In this document: positions 1 to 7,085 of the stretch, piece after piece
Layout: each line of letters starts with the position of its first letter
Position numbering within the stretch: the stretch's first letter is position 1
Source of the DNA: an uncultured Eubacteriales bacterium
GTDB lineage: Bacteria; Bacillota; Clostridia; Oscillospirales; Oscillospiraceae
DNA length: 20,827 nucleotides
Assembly: GCA_900552015.1 (NCBI GenBank)
Contig: URXY01000034.1
Location: 1 to 20,827, forward strand
Reading direction: 5' to 3'
The notes under the pieces: generated by a model
Databases searched by the model: none
What the model was told of the DNA's origin: nothing
What the model saw: only the letters and a program-made list of their open reading frames with translations
Position numbers and translations under genes: made by a program

Positions 1-188
1 AGCGCCGCAAGACCCACCAGCACAAGGAAAATGCCGTCCGCCAGAGCGGTATGGGTCAGATACCACGGGCGGAATACCGTGATGACCAGCGCCCCGTACA
101 GCAGCGGTACGGACAGCCGCAGTGTCTGCGCCAGATAGATGATCCCTCCCAGCAACGCCAGCCCCAATGATAAAACAGCAACCATCAT
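1..188 (-). CDS. Small hydrophobic membrane protein of the mobile element (3' end outside window)
   Basis: The frame opens at an ATG-ATG pair whose first ATG is at 188-186, preceded on the minus strand by AAGGAGG 8 nt upstream. It stays open to the window edge for 62 codons. The translation is almost entirely hydrophobic, starting MMVAVLSLGLALLGG and continuing with segments such as LSVPLLYGALVITVF and GIFLVLVGLAA, so at least two membrane spans are likely. I do not recognise the family. It diverges from the mobC-like genes across a palindrome-rich gap and probably belongs to the same integrated element. A role in conjugation or element maintenance is only a guess from position. The start and reading frame are well supported; the function is unknown. 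Confidence 0.6.
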   Translation of the reverse strand, partial: MMVAVLSLGLALLGGIIYLAQTLRLSVPLLYGALVITVFRPWYLTHTALADGIFLVLVGLAA

Positions 189-217
189 GTTCCACGCCTC
201 CTTCTTCGATTTGCGGT

Positions 218-246
218 ATGTTACCATCAGCGGACAGACTTTGCAA
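218..246 (-). promoter_or_regulatory. Candidate promoter for the partial membrane gene
   Basis: On the minus strand TTGCAA (246-241) and TAACAT (223-218) are separated by 17 nt, each matching the sigma-A consensus at 4 of 6 positions. They lie 30 nt before the start codon and overlap the hairpin at 230-258, so structure or a bound protein could modulate the promoter. Inferred from sequence only. Confidence 0.4.
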
Positions 247-267
247 GGGTCTGTCCGCCGATTTTTT
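230..267 (+). terminator. Hairpin followed by a T-run (terminator-like)
   Basis: A 10-bp perfect stem (GCGGACAGAC at 230-239 with GTCTGTCCGC at 249-258) has a 9-nt loop and is followed by TTTTTT at 262-267. It resembles an intrinsic terminator reading rightward, but no rightward gene ends before it here. It may instead block stray transcription towards the mobilisation genes or be part of a transfer-origin structure. Confidence 0.45.
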
Positions 268-285
268 GCGCGGAGTTTCTGCGAT

Positions 286-308
286 GAGGGTGTCTGGCAG
301 ACACCCTC
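286..308. repeat. Perfect inverted repeat upstream of the mobilisation genes
   Basis: GAGGGTGTCT (286-295) and AGACACCCTC (299-308) form a 10-bp perfect stem with a 3-nt GGC loop. No T-run follows on either strand, so it does not look like a terminator. It is one of several dyads between the divergent genes. Confidence 0.6.
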
Positions 309-436
309 AATTTCAGCGGCAGGGGGTCAATGAAACACCCTGCGCTATCAAATTTTCGCAGAATTTTTTATTTTCTGGTTATTCACCCGGCTGTTTTTTC
401 GGGAGGGATAGTGAGGGGACTACGCAGAAGTCGAGA

Positions 437-466
437 ACCGCTTTTGGCAATATTGCCGAAAGCGGT
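437..466. repeat. 30-bp near-perfect palindrome just before the first mobC-like gene
   Basis: The two 15-nt halves (437-451 and 452-466) are complementary at every position except one T-G pair (445/458). The centre reads GGCAATATTGCC and there is no loop. It ends 5 nt before the GGAGG ribosome binding site of the gene at 480. It is the right size for a dimeric ribbon-helix-helix protein, so it could be a MobC autoregulatory operator or part of oriT. The dyad is directly visible; its role is inferred. Confidence 0.6.
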
Positions 467-479
467 CTGGAGGTAGCTT

Positions 480-809
480 ATGAGCAAACAGACACATCGG
501 ACCTGCGTCCGCATGAGTGTCGAAGAATACAGCCGGCTCATGGAACGAAGCAAGGCGGCAGGGCTGCCCGCCAACGCATGGCTCATGGAGCAGCTCACCG
601 ACAATCGTCCCATCATCAGTCGAAACGGCGTCATGCCGGACTTTCTTCGCCTGCTCAATCAGAAGGGGCGGGAGATCAACACCGTGGCTCGTGCCTTCAA
701 CAGCGGATATGGCACGGCAGAGGGGCTCCGGCAAGCGCTCGACTGTTTGAAGGACATTGCCCAGGCAGCATACGAGATCAGGAAGGAGGGATTCACCCGT
801 GCGCCGTAA
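480..809 (+). CDS. MobC-like relaxosome accessory protein (first of a pair)
   Basis: This 109-residue protein starts at an ATG preceded by GGAGG about 7 nt upstream. Its N-terminus (RTCVRMSVEEYSRLMERSKAAG, then LPANAWLMEQL) has the strand-helix-helix look of a ribbon-helix-helix DNA-binding domain. The rest is helical, with a FLRLLNQKGREINTVARAFNSG stretch typical of MobC-type plasmid mobilisation proteins. Such proteins bind oriT and help a relaxase nick DNA before transfer. It overlaps the next gene by 11 nt, so the two are probably co-translated. No relaxase follows in the window. The family call is from motif recognition, not a search; assignment as a ribbon-helix-helix mobilisation accessory is fairly safe. 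Confidence 0.72.
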   Translation: MSKQTHRTCVRMSVEEYSRLMERSKAAGLPANAWLMEQLTDNRPIISRNGVMPDFLRLLNQKGREINTVARAFNSGYGTAEGLRQALDCLKDIAQAAYEIRKEGFTRAP

Positions 810-1176
810 GCGCAGAAAGCCGCGTCCCAGAGGGAAGCTGCGGGACAACAGCAAAAATATCTCCGTCCGGATGACAGAGGAACAATTCCAAAGGCTGGAA
901 CGATATCGGGAACTGGCCCGTCTGCCGGTCACCACCTACTTCCGCAAGCTCATTGCGGAGAGCGAGATCATGGAAAGACCCAGCCGGATTAGGTTTCGGC
1001 TCTACGAGGAAGTCAACAAGATCGACTCCAATATCCGCCAGATTTTGCGGAATCCCCGCGCAAAGGAACTGGACCGGGAGGCGGCGGACAGAATCCGTTT
1101 CCTGCTGGAACACATTCTCGAACAGGCCTACCACATAAACGCACACCATGATCTGAACCACAAGGACGGGCAGTAA
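799..1176 (+). CDS. MobC-like relaxosome accessory protein (second of a pair)
   Basis: I place the start at GTG 799, which has GGAGG at 786-790 with an 8-nt gap; the in-frame ATG at 757 lies inside the upstream gene without such a site. The product is 125 residues. It begins with a very basic tail (RRKRRKPRPRGK), followed by a ribbon-helix-helix-like segment (NISVRMTEEQFQRLERYRELARLPVTTYFRKLI) and then helices with EVNKIDSNIRQILRN, the same architecture as the preceding gene. Two different accessory proteins could form a heteromeric complex at the transfer origin. It resembles MobC/relaxosome proteins of Firmicutes mobilisable elements. A relaxase would be expected nearby but is absent here. 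Confidence 0.7.
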   Translation: MRRKRRKPRPRGKLRDNSKNISVRMTEEQFQRLERYRELARLPVTTYFRKLIAESEIMERPSRIRFRLYEEVNKIDSNIRQILRNPRAKELDREAADRIRFLLEHILEQAYHINAHHDLNHKDGQ

Positions 1177-1314
1177 ACACCCGCCCGTTCGCCCCGTGCC
1201 GCCCTGTGCGGCGTTCTTCCGCAATGGGCAGCGTCCCTGCCCGTCCCCTCGGCAGAGGCCCCCACGGGCGGCGTGTGGGCAAACTCGATAAACCAAATAA
1301 CACAAGGAGAGCCT
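1177..1314. other. Short GC-rich non-coding gap with nested inverted repeats
   Basis: The 138 bp between the second mobC-like gene and the TnpW-like gene hold no supported gene. The ends form an imperfect inverted repeat (ACACCCGCCCGT near 1177-1188 with ACGGGCGGCGTGT near 1264-1276), enclosing a smaller CCGCCCTGTGCGGCG dyad. This is where a relaxase gene might be expected, so it may be a deletion scar. That reading is inference. Confidence 0.35.
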
Positions 1315-1497
1315 ATGGAGCAAAAAGCCAATATCACCATCGACAATCATCATATCACCGTTGAGCGGATGCAGACAGCCTGCGGGCGGGAGATTCGAGT
1401 CATCTCCGTGTTTCCCCGGCATGGCAGCGAAACCGCGGAGGACAAGCTGAAAGCTCTGGCGGAACTGGACTTTCAGCATCGGAAGCTGTGTGCGTAA
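1315..1497 (+). CDS. TnpW-like small transposon-encoded protein
   Basis: A 60-residue protein (MEQKANITIDNHHITVERMQ...) starts at ATG 1315 behind AAGGAGA with a 4-5 nt gap; the longer in-frame ATG at 1273 has no ribosome site. The pattern of a short beta-rich N-terminus, then 'IRVISVFPR' and a terminal helix 'TAEDKLKALAELDF', fits the small TnpW-type proteins encoded next to large serine recombinases in clostridial transposons. The function of that family is not established to my knowledge. It lies 80 nt upstream of the recombinase, in the same direction and probably the same transcript. The call rests mainly on size, pattern and neighbour. Confidence 0.6.
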   Translation: MEQKANITIDNHHITVERMQTACGREIRVISVFPRHGSETAEDKLKALAELDFQHRKLCA

Positions 1498-1577
1498 AGT
1501 GCTGGACATTTCAGGCCGTTCGGGGTAGTGTGGTGTCGCAATGCTCTGAACGGTTTGGCAAAGAAAAGGAGGGCTGT

Positions 1578-3269
1578 ATGCATCAGTCAAACCAAATCAG
1601 GAAAACCGCCCTGTACTGCCGTCTCAGCCAGGACGATGGGATAGAGGGCGATTCGAACTCGATCCAGAATCAAAAAGCCATTTTGCAGAAATTCGCGGAA
1701 GATCACCGTTTCCCCAGCCCCTGCTTTTATGTGGATGACGGCTTTTCGGGAGGGAATTTCCAAAGGCCGGCGTTCCAGCAGATGATCTCAGACATGGAAA
1801 ACGGAGAGATTGGGATCATTGTGACCAAGGATCTCAGCCGCCTCGGTAGAAATCAGCTCCACACGGGACTCTACATCGAGGAACGCTTCCCCATGTTCGG
1901 CGTCCGCTACATCGCCATCAATGACAATGTGGATACCGACAGCAGCGAGAGCAACGATCTCATGCCGTTCAAGAATTTGTTCAACGAGTGGTTTATTCGA
2001 GACACCAGCCGGAAGATCCGTGCGGTGCTGAAGGCCAAGGCGGAACGGGGCGAACGGCTAGGGATCAGAGCACCTTACGGCTACCGAAAGGACCCGGACA
2101 CGAAGAAGTTGATAGTGGATGATGAGGCGGCAGCTATTGTCCGCAGGATCTTTGCCATGTGCGCCGGCGGCAGTGGCCCCAGCCAAATTGCCCGCATTCT
2201 CAAGAAAGAGCAGATCCTGACGCCCACCATGTACGCCTACACCAGGTACGGCATCACGCACACCTGTCTGGATACAGCACACCCGTATAACTGGTCTGAC
2301 AGCGCCATTGCCAACCTGCTGGAAAACGAAATTTATCTGGGCAACACCGTCAACATGAAGTACAGTACGAAGTCCTACAAGGACAAACGGAGGGTCGAGC
2401 ATCCAAGAGAGGAATGCATGGTCTTTGAGAATACCCATCCCGCCCTCATTACGCGGGAGGTCTGGGACATGGTACAGAGAGTGCGGAAGAACAAGCGCCG
2501 TCTGACCAAGATGGAAGAACAGAACAAGTACTCCGGTCTTGTGTTCTGTGCCGACTGCGGCTCCAACATGGTGCTGCACCGGGCGCATACCATGTCCGCC
2601 AGCTACAATCACTTTACCTGCCGCACCTACAAGAAGGACGGGGAAGCCTGCACGGGCCACTACATCCGGGAGTGTGTTCTGGACGAGATCGTACTGGAGG
2701 ACCTGCGCCGGGTGACGAGCGCGGCGCGGGAACATCCGGAAAAGTTCGCCGCCTACTTTGGCAGCAAGCAGTCCGCCGAGCTTCAGCGGGAGATCCGCAG
2801 GCAGGAGAAAGAACTGGCAGCCATGCGGAAGCGGAAAGCGGAACTGGACGCGATCTTCAAAAAGCTGTATGAGGACAGTGTGCTGGACCGCATCACAACA
2901 GAGCAGTTTCAGATGCTCTCCGGCAGCTACACGGAAGAACAGAACCGCATCACCGCCGGCGTCCCACAGCAAGAGAATGAGATCCAGCGTCTGCGGGAAA
3001 CGGCGATTGGAACGGACAGCTTCCTTGATAAAGCAAAGCGGTACACGGATATCACGGAGCTGACGCCGGAGCTGCTGCGGCTGTTTATTGAGAAGATCGT
3101 AGTTCATGAGAAAGATGTAAAGTGGTCTAAGCACGCGCCCCAGACCGTGGAGATCTACTACAACGGCATTGGCTATGTCGGCAGCGGTCAGCAGGACGCG
3201 GAAGAAACACCGGAAGCACCGGACCCCCTACAACCCCAGGATACAGCGGAACCCCGGCAGGCACCGTAA
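1578..3269 (+). CDS. Large serine recombinase (TnpX-like, zinc ribbon plus DUF4368-type C-terminus)
   Basis: The 563-residue product starts at ATG 1578, which follows AAAAGGAGGG; the longer open frame from 1488 has no such site. The catalytic resolvase domain (about 1-150) holds YCRLS with the probable nucleophile Ser17 and Arg15, and DLSRLGRN with Arg88 and Arg91. A recombinase domain follows (about 160-310). Next come a zinc ribbon (C324, C327, C348, C358), a charged coiled-coil region (about 400-480) and a C-terminal segment (TDITELTPELLRLFIEKIVVHE) like DUF4368. The tail is proline-rich. Such enzymes excise and integrate elements like Tn4451/Tn5397 through short dinucleotide crossovers. 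All catalytic residues look present, so it may be active. It is the last gene before the chromosome junction, the usual place for these enzymes. Confidence 0.93.
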   Translation: MHQSNQIRKTALYCRLSQDDGIEGDSNSIQNQKAILQKFAEDHRFPSPCFYVDDGFSGGNFQRPAFQQMISDMENGEIGIIVTKDLSRLGRNQLHTGLYIEERFPMFGVRYIAINDNVDTDSSESNDLMPFKNLFNEWFIRDTSRKIRAVLKAKAERGERLGIRAPYGYRKDPDTKKLIVDDEAAAIVRRIFAMCAGGSGPSQIARILKKEQILTPTMYAYTRYGITHTCLDTAHPYNWSDSAIANLLENEIYLGNTVNMKYSTKSYKDKRRVEHPREECMVFENTHPALITREVWDMVQRVRKNKRRLTKMEEQNKYSGLVFCADCGSNMVLHRAHTMSASYNHFTCRTYKKDGEACTGHYIRECVLDEIVLEDLRRVTSAAREHPEKFAAYFGSKQSAELQREIRRQEKELAAMRKRKAELDAIFKKLYEDSVLDRITTEQFQMLSGSYTEEQNRITAGVPQQENEIQRLRETAIGTDSFLDKAKRYTDITELTPELLRLFIEKIVVHEKDVKWSKHAPQTVEIYYNGIGYVGSGQQDAEETPEAPDPLQPQDTAEPRQAP

Positions 3270-3289
3270 ACACGATGACCTGCCGGGGT
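3251..3289 (+). repeat. Inverted repeat at the recombinase stop codon
   Basis: ACCCCGGCAGG (3251-3261) and CCTGCCGGGGT (3279-3289) form an 11-bp perfect stem with a 17-nt loop that contains the recombinase stop codon. No T-run follows, so it is a weak terminator at best. It may protect the 3' end of the mRNA or act as a recombinase-end site. Confidence 0.5.
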
Positions 3290-3355
3290 ATCCCAGGAAT
3301 CACTTGTTACCCCTGTGAGGGGGGAACGTAGTGCCCCGATGCTTTTTGTCGTTGT
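3290..3355. other. Probable element/chromosome junction
   Basis: Between the recombinase and phoR lies a short stretch with a small dyad (CCCCT-GTG-AGGGG near 3311-3323). Read on the minus strand just after the phoR stop, AAAAAGCATCGGGGC (3346-3332) looks like the left half of an A/T-flanked intrinsic terminator, yet no matching GCCCCGATGC...T-run follows. The simplest reading is that the element inserted in the loop of the terminator of the phosphate operon, placing the boundary close to 3325-3332. Confidence 0.5.
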
Positions 3356-5014
3356 TCAGCTCTCCTTCGGCAGCAGGACGCGGATGGTCGTGCCCTTTCC
3401 CTCTTCGCTCTTGAGCTCCACTGTGCCGTGATGATACTGCACGGCGTGCTTGACGATGGAGAGGCCGAGGCCCGTGCCGCCGCTCGCCTTCGAGTGGCTC
3501 TTGTCCACGCGGTAGAAGCGCTCGAAGATGCGGCTCTGGTGCTCCGGCGCGATGCCGATACCCGTGTCAGCCACGGAAACGACTGCCTTACCGCCTTCGG
3601 TCCCGACGCTCACCTTCACGCTGCCGCCTTCGACATTGTACTTGATGGCGTTGTCGCAGAGGTTATAGATGACCTCGTATAAAAGCCGCCGCACGCCGTT
3701 CACCCTCATGCTTTCGCCCTCGACGGAGAGCGACACGTTTTTCTGCTCTGCTGCGGCCTGCAGATCGCTCGCCGTCTCCTGTGAAAGCGTGAGCAGGTCG
3801 ACCGTTTCACGCGGCATCTCGTCGCCCTCGTCGAGCTGGGAGAGGCGGATGATGTCGCCGATCAGCGTGACAAGGCGCTGCGCTTCCTTCCGGATGTGAC
3901 CGACGAAGCGCGGCACGTCGTCAGGCTGCACCATCCCGTTTTCCAGCAGCTCCGCGCTGCCGATGATACCCTGCAGCGGCGTCTTGAGCTCATGGGAGAC
4001 ATTGGCCGTGAACTCGCGGCGGTTCTGCTCCGCCGTCTCGCGGTCGGTGATATCGAAGGCCAGCAGCACCGCGCCGACCGCCGTATCACCGGAGGCGATG
4101 CGGCTCACGTCGAACTGCCAGACGCAGCCGCCGCGCTCTGCGCGCGCCTCGCCGTGTCCCTGCGTCATCGCCTCGACAATGGCCTGACGGATATCGTGGC
4201 TGCGGTCGATGGTCAAAAAGTCCTGACCGACGCTGCGCTCGTCTGCGTCAAAAAGTTTGTATGCGGCGGGGTTGATGCTCAGCACGCGCTCCTTTTCGTC
4301 GAGCAGGACGAGTCCCTCGCGCATACTGCCGGTGATCTGCGAGAATTCCATCTTCTGCCGCTCAAGCTCCATCATCTGCTCGTCGATCTGCCGATGCTGG
4401 CGGTTGATACGCCCGAGCAGCGGCGAAAGCTCCTCATAAGCGTCATTTTCCAGCGGATGCTCGAGGTCCAGTTCATTGAGCGGGCGCACGATGCGGCGCG
4501 ACAGGCTCTTTGCCAGCACTGCCGACAGGATAAACGCCACGATGACGACGACCAGGATCGGCTGCACCATGCCGACGAGCAGCACACCCGCCGTGGCACG
4601 GCTGATGGAGATACGCAGCACGCTGCCGTCCCGGAGCTTATGCGCGGAGTACATTGTTTTTTGCAGGAGCGTCGAGGAATAGCGCGTGCTCTCTCCCTCC
4701 CCATTCGTAAACGCCTGTCGCACCTCTTCGCGGTCGGCATGATTTTCAAGGCTCTCCGCGTCGGTCACGGTGTCGTAGAGCACCGTGCCGTCACGTGCGA
4801 TCCACGTCAAGCGGTAGCGGTCGGACGAAATGCCGGAAAGGTACTCCTCCCCGCTGCGCTCCACGGCAGCGGAGGCAAGCTCCAGCTCGTCGCGAAGCTG
4901 CTTTTTCTCCACGCTGCCGAAGTATTCGTACAGACATCCCACGATGACGAGCAGGCTTGCAAGCAGCACCGCGCCCGCCACGAGCAGGATGGAGTGAAAT
5001 ATCTTTTTGGTCAT
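3356..5014 (-). CDS. phoR: PhoR-type phosphate sensor histidine kinase
   Basis: The 552-residue product starts at MTKKIF (ATG 5014-5012), overlapping the response-regulator stop by 4 nt (ATGA); upstream in-frame ATGs lie inside that gene. TM1 (about 8-30), an extracytoplasmic sensor domain (31-145) and TM2 (about 146-168) are followed by a HAMP-like linker and a PAS domain (about 225-325). The H-box SHELKTPL has His341 as the phospho-acceptor. The ATPase domain shows NLCDNAIKY, DTGIGI (483-488) and GGTGLGLS (512-519). This is the full PhoR/WalK-like layout. It would autophosphorylate and act on the neighbouring regulator in response to Pst/PhoU status. It is the last gene of the operon, and its terminator appears disrupted by the element. 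Naming rests on the pst-phoU context. Confidence 0.93.
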   Translation of the reverse strand: MTKKIFHSILLVAGAVLLASLLVIVGCLYEYFGSVEKKQLRDELELASAAVERSGEEYLSGISSDRYRLTWIARDGTVLYDTVTDAESLENHADREEVRQAFTNGEGESTRYSSTLLQKTMYSAHKLRDGSVLRISISRATAGVLLVGMVQPILVVVIVAFILSAVLAKSLSRRIVRPLNELDLEHPLENDAYEELSPLLGRINRQHRQIDEQMMELERQKMEFSQITGSMREGLVLLDEKERVLSINPAAYKLFDADERSVGQDFLTIDRSHDIRQAIVEAMTQGHGEARAERGGCVWQFDVSRIASGDTAVGAVLLAFDITDRETAEQNRREFTANVSHELKTPLQGIIGSAELLENGMVQPDDVPRFVGHIRKEAQRLVTLIGDIIRLSQLDEGDEMPRETVDLLTLSQETASDLQAAAEQKNVSLSVEGESMRVNGVRRLLYEVIYNLCDNAIKYNVEGGSVKVSVGTEGGKAVVSVADTGIGIAPEHQSRIFERFYRVDKSHSKASGGTGLGLSIVKHAVQYHHGTVELKSEEGKGTTIRVLLPKES

Positions 5015-5682
5015 ACCCTTCCCTCCATCCGGTAGCCCACGCCGCGCACCGTTTCGATGCGCTCGCCATAGGGGCCGAGCTTCTGACGTAAAGTTCGGAT
5101 GTGCATATCCACCGTGCGCGTTTCGCCGCAGTAATCCGTACCCCAAACATCGGCCATGAGCTGATCACGCGAAAAGGCCGTGCCGGGATGCGACAAAAAG
5201 AGCCGCAGCAGCTCAAATTCCTTATAGGTGAGCGCAACGCGCTCGCCGTCCACTGTGACAGTGTGCTCTGTTTCGTCGAGCACAAGACCGTCGGCGCGGA
5301 GCTGGTCGGTCGTCTTTGCACCGCAGCGGCGCAGCACGGCCTTCACACAGGAAACGAGCTCCATCACGCCGAAGGGCTTGACAAGGTAATAGTCCGCGCC
5401 GAGGTCAAGCCCCCGGATGCGGTCATACTCTGCGCCCTTGGCCGTCGCCATGACGATTGGGATATCGGCAAGCTTCGCATCCGCGCGCATCCGGCGCAGC
5501 AGCTCCAGCCCGTCGATGCCCGGAAGCATCACGTCGAGCACAACGAGCTCCGGGCGCCGCGTGCGCAGCGCCTCCCAAAAGCTCGTGCCGTCCTCAAAGC
5601 CCTCGGCCTCAAAGCCGGTGGAACGCAGGGCGTATACCTCGATATCGCGGATGCTGGCGTCGTCTTCCACGCACCAGATCAT
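5011..5682 (-). CDS. phoP: PhoP/PhoB-type response regulator (OmpR family)
   Basis: The 223-residue product has a receiver domain (1-118) with acidic pocket Glu6/Asp7/Asp8, phospho-acceptor Asp50, Thr80 and Lys102. A winged-helix DNA-binding domain follows (about 125-222), with LTYKEFELLRLF, TVDMHIRTLRQKL and TVRGVGYRM. The ATG at 5682 follows AAGGAGGGG, which lies in the last codons of phoU. The gap to the phoU stop is 2 nt, and the stop overlaps the phoR start by 4 nt, so translation is coupled. In the pst context it most likely binds the TTTTAC repeats upstream of pstS and activates the operon under phosphate starvation. I use phoP (Gram-positive usage); phoB would be the proteobacterial name. 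Confidence 0.93.
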   Translation of the reverse strand: MIWCVEDDASIRDIEVYALRSTGFEAEGFEDGTSFWEALRTRRPELVVLDVMLPGIDGLELLRRMRADAKLADIPIVMATAKGAEYDRIRGLDLGADYYLVKPFGVMELVSCVKAVLRRCGAKTTDQLRADGLVLDETEHTVTVDGERVALTYKEFELLRLFLSHPGTAFSRDQLMADVWGTDYCGETRTVDMHIRTLRQKLGPYGERIETVRGVGYRMEGRV

Positions 5683-5684
5683 AA

Positions 5685-6329
5685 TTACCCCTCCTTATGC
5701 TCTCCTGTCACAGAGAAGATGACCCATTCGGCGATGTTCGTCGCATGGTCGCCGATACGTTCAAAATACTTGGCAATCATCAAAAGGTCGAGCGCAAATC
5801 CACCGTCGGCGGGATCGTCGGCGATGCGGTCGATGAGCGCCTTCTTCACACGCGCAAAGTAGTCGTCCACGACATCGTCCTCGGCGATGACCTTTTCCGC
5901 GAGCGCGGTGTCATGCTTGACATAAGCGTCCACGCTCTCGGTGACCATTTTGATCGTCGAGCGCGCCATTTCGCGCAGGAGCCCTCCATGCTCCGCGCCG
6001 CGCCCGCCAAGGAAGCGGACGATCTCGGCGATATCCTCGGCCTGGTCGCCGATACGCTCCATATCCGTGATCATCTTGAGCGCCGCCGAGATCTGGCGCA
6101 GGTCGCGTGCCACGGGCTGCTGCTGCAAAAGCAGCTTTAAGCACAGCGATTCGATCTCGCGCTCCTTGCGGTCGATCTCCGCATCCAGCGGAGAAACGCG
6201 CGCGGCAAGCGCCGCGTCCCCCTCGGTGAGCGACTGCGAGGCAAGCGCGATGACCTCCTCGCACAGTGAGCCCATTTCGATGAGCTCCTTATTCAGCAGC
6301 GCAAGCTGCTCGTCAAACCGGCTCCTCAT
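5685..6329 (-). CDS. phoU: Phosphate signalling protein PhoU
   Basis: The 214-residue length is normal for PhoU. The protein is all-helical with two similar halves, each carrying the family's metal-binding signature: ERIGDQAEDIAE at 91-102 and ERIGDHATNIAE at 190-201. PhoU links Pst transporter activity to PhoR and keeps the Pho response off when phosphate is ample. Its start codon directly abuts the pstB stop (TAAATG), and its ribosome site GGGAGG lies inside the end of pstB. It ends 2 nt before phoP. All family hallmarks are intact. Confidence 0.96.
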   Translation of the reverse strand: MRSRFDEQLALLNKELIEMGSLCEEVIALASQSLTEGDAALAARVSPLDAEIDRKEREIESLCLKLLLQQQPVARDLRQISAALKMITDMERIGDQAEDIAEIVRFLGGRGAEHGGLLREMARSTIKMVTESVDAYVKHDTALAEKVIAEDDVVDDYFARVKKALIDRIADDPADGGFALDLLMIAKYFERIGDHATNIAEWVIFSVTGEHKEG

Positions 6330-7085
6330 TTAACCGAACCTCCCCGTGATGTAATCTTCGGTGCGCTTATCCTGCGGCTGGGAGAAGAGCTTCTCCGTCT
6401 CGCCGCACTCGACGAGCTCACCGAGCAGGAAAAACGCCGTCCGGTCGGAAATACGCACCGCCTGCTGCATATTGTGCGTAACGATGACGATGGTGTACTT
6501 TTCCTTGAGCTCCATCGCGAGCTCTTCGATCTTCGACGTCGAAATGGGGTCAAGCGCACTTGTCGGCTCGTCCATCAGCAACACCTCGGGCTCGACCGCA
6601 AGCGCGCGGGCGATGCAAAGCCTCTGCTGCTGGCCGCCGGAGAGGCCGAGCGCATTCTTTTTGAGCCGGTCCTTGACCTCATCCCAAATGGCCGCACCGC
6701 GCAGCGACTGCTCAACGATCTCATCGAGCTTGGCCTTGTTTTTCATGCCGTGCGTGCGCGGACCATAGGCGATGTTGTCATAAATGCTCATCGGGAAGGG
6801 ATTCGGCTTCTGGAACACCATGCCCACCTGACGGCGAAGCTCGCTCACGTCGACGGAAGGGTCAAAGATATCCTCTCCCTTATACCGGACGCTGCCGGTG
6901 ATCTTCACGCCGGGGACGAGGTCGTTCATGCGGTCGAGCGTCTTCAGGAAGGTCGACTTGCCGCAGCCGCTCGGTCCGATGAGGGCCGTGATGCTTTTTT
7001 CTGGGATCTCGATGTTGATATTTGTAAGCGCCTGGTGGCTCCCATACCACAGGCACAGGTCCTGTACAGAAAGGATACTGTTCAT
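6330..7085 (-). CDS. pstB: Phosphate ABC transporter ATP-binding protein PstB
   Basis: This 251-residue ATPase has Walker A GPSGCGKST (37-45), Q-loop Gln92 in the PstB-typical FQKPNPFPMSIYDNIAYGPR, signature LSGGQQQR (148-155), Walker B VLLMDE (168-173) and H-loop His204. The length matches the family. It powers phosphate import through PstC/PstA on the cytoplasmic face of the membrane. Its start overlaps the stop of the upstream pyridoxal-kinase gene by 4 nt (ATGA), and its stop abuts phoU. It is separated from pstA by the inserted kinase gene, which is not the usual pstA-pstB arrangement. Confidence 0.97.
   Translation of the reverse strand: MNSILSVQDLCLWYGSHQALTNINIEIPEKSITALIGPSGCGKSTFLKTLDRMNDLVPGVKITGSVRYKGEDIFDPSVDVSELRRQVGMVFQKPNPFPMSIYDNIAYGPRTHGMKNKAKLDEIVEQSLRGAAIWDEVKDRLKKNALGLSGGQQQRLCIARALAVEPEVLLMDEPTSALDPISTSKIEELAMELKEKYTIVIVTHNMQQAVRISDRTAFFLLGELVECGETEKLFSQPQDKRTEDYITGRFG

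Noticed and set aside
167..874. Open frame of 235 codons overlapping the mobC-like genes
   Set aside because: It runs through the palindrome region and both overlapping genes in another frame. It has no ribosome site and a nonsense-like composition.
2058..3134. Open frame of 358 codons on the minus strand
   Set aside because: It is antisense to the recombinase, whose catalytic and zinc-ribbon motifs are intact; the antisense translation has no recognisable domain.
3290..3355. Junction checked for a tRNA attachment site
   Set aside because: No tRNA-like sequence is present; the site is an intergenic terminator region, consistent with a serine recombinase rather than a tRNA-targeting tyrosine integrase.
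3896..5035. Open frame of 379 codons on the plus strand opposite phoR
   Set aside because: It is a GC-driven shadow of phoR with low-complexity His/Arg/Ala-rich translation and no ribosome site.
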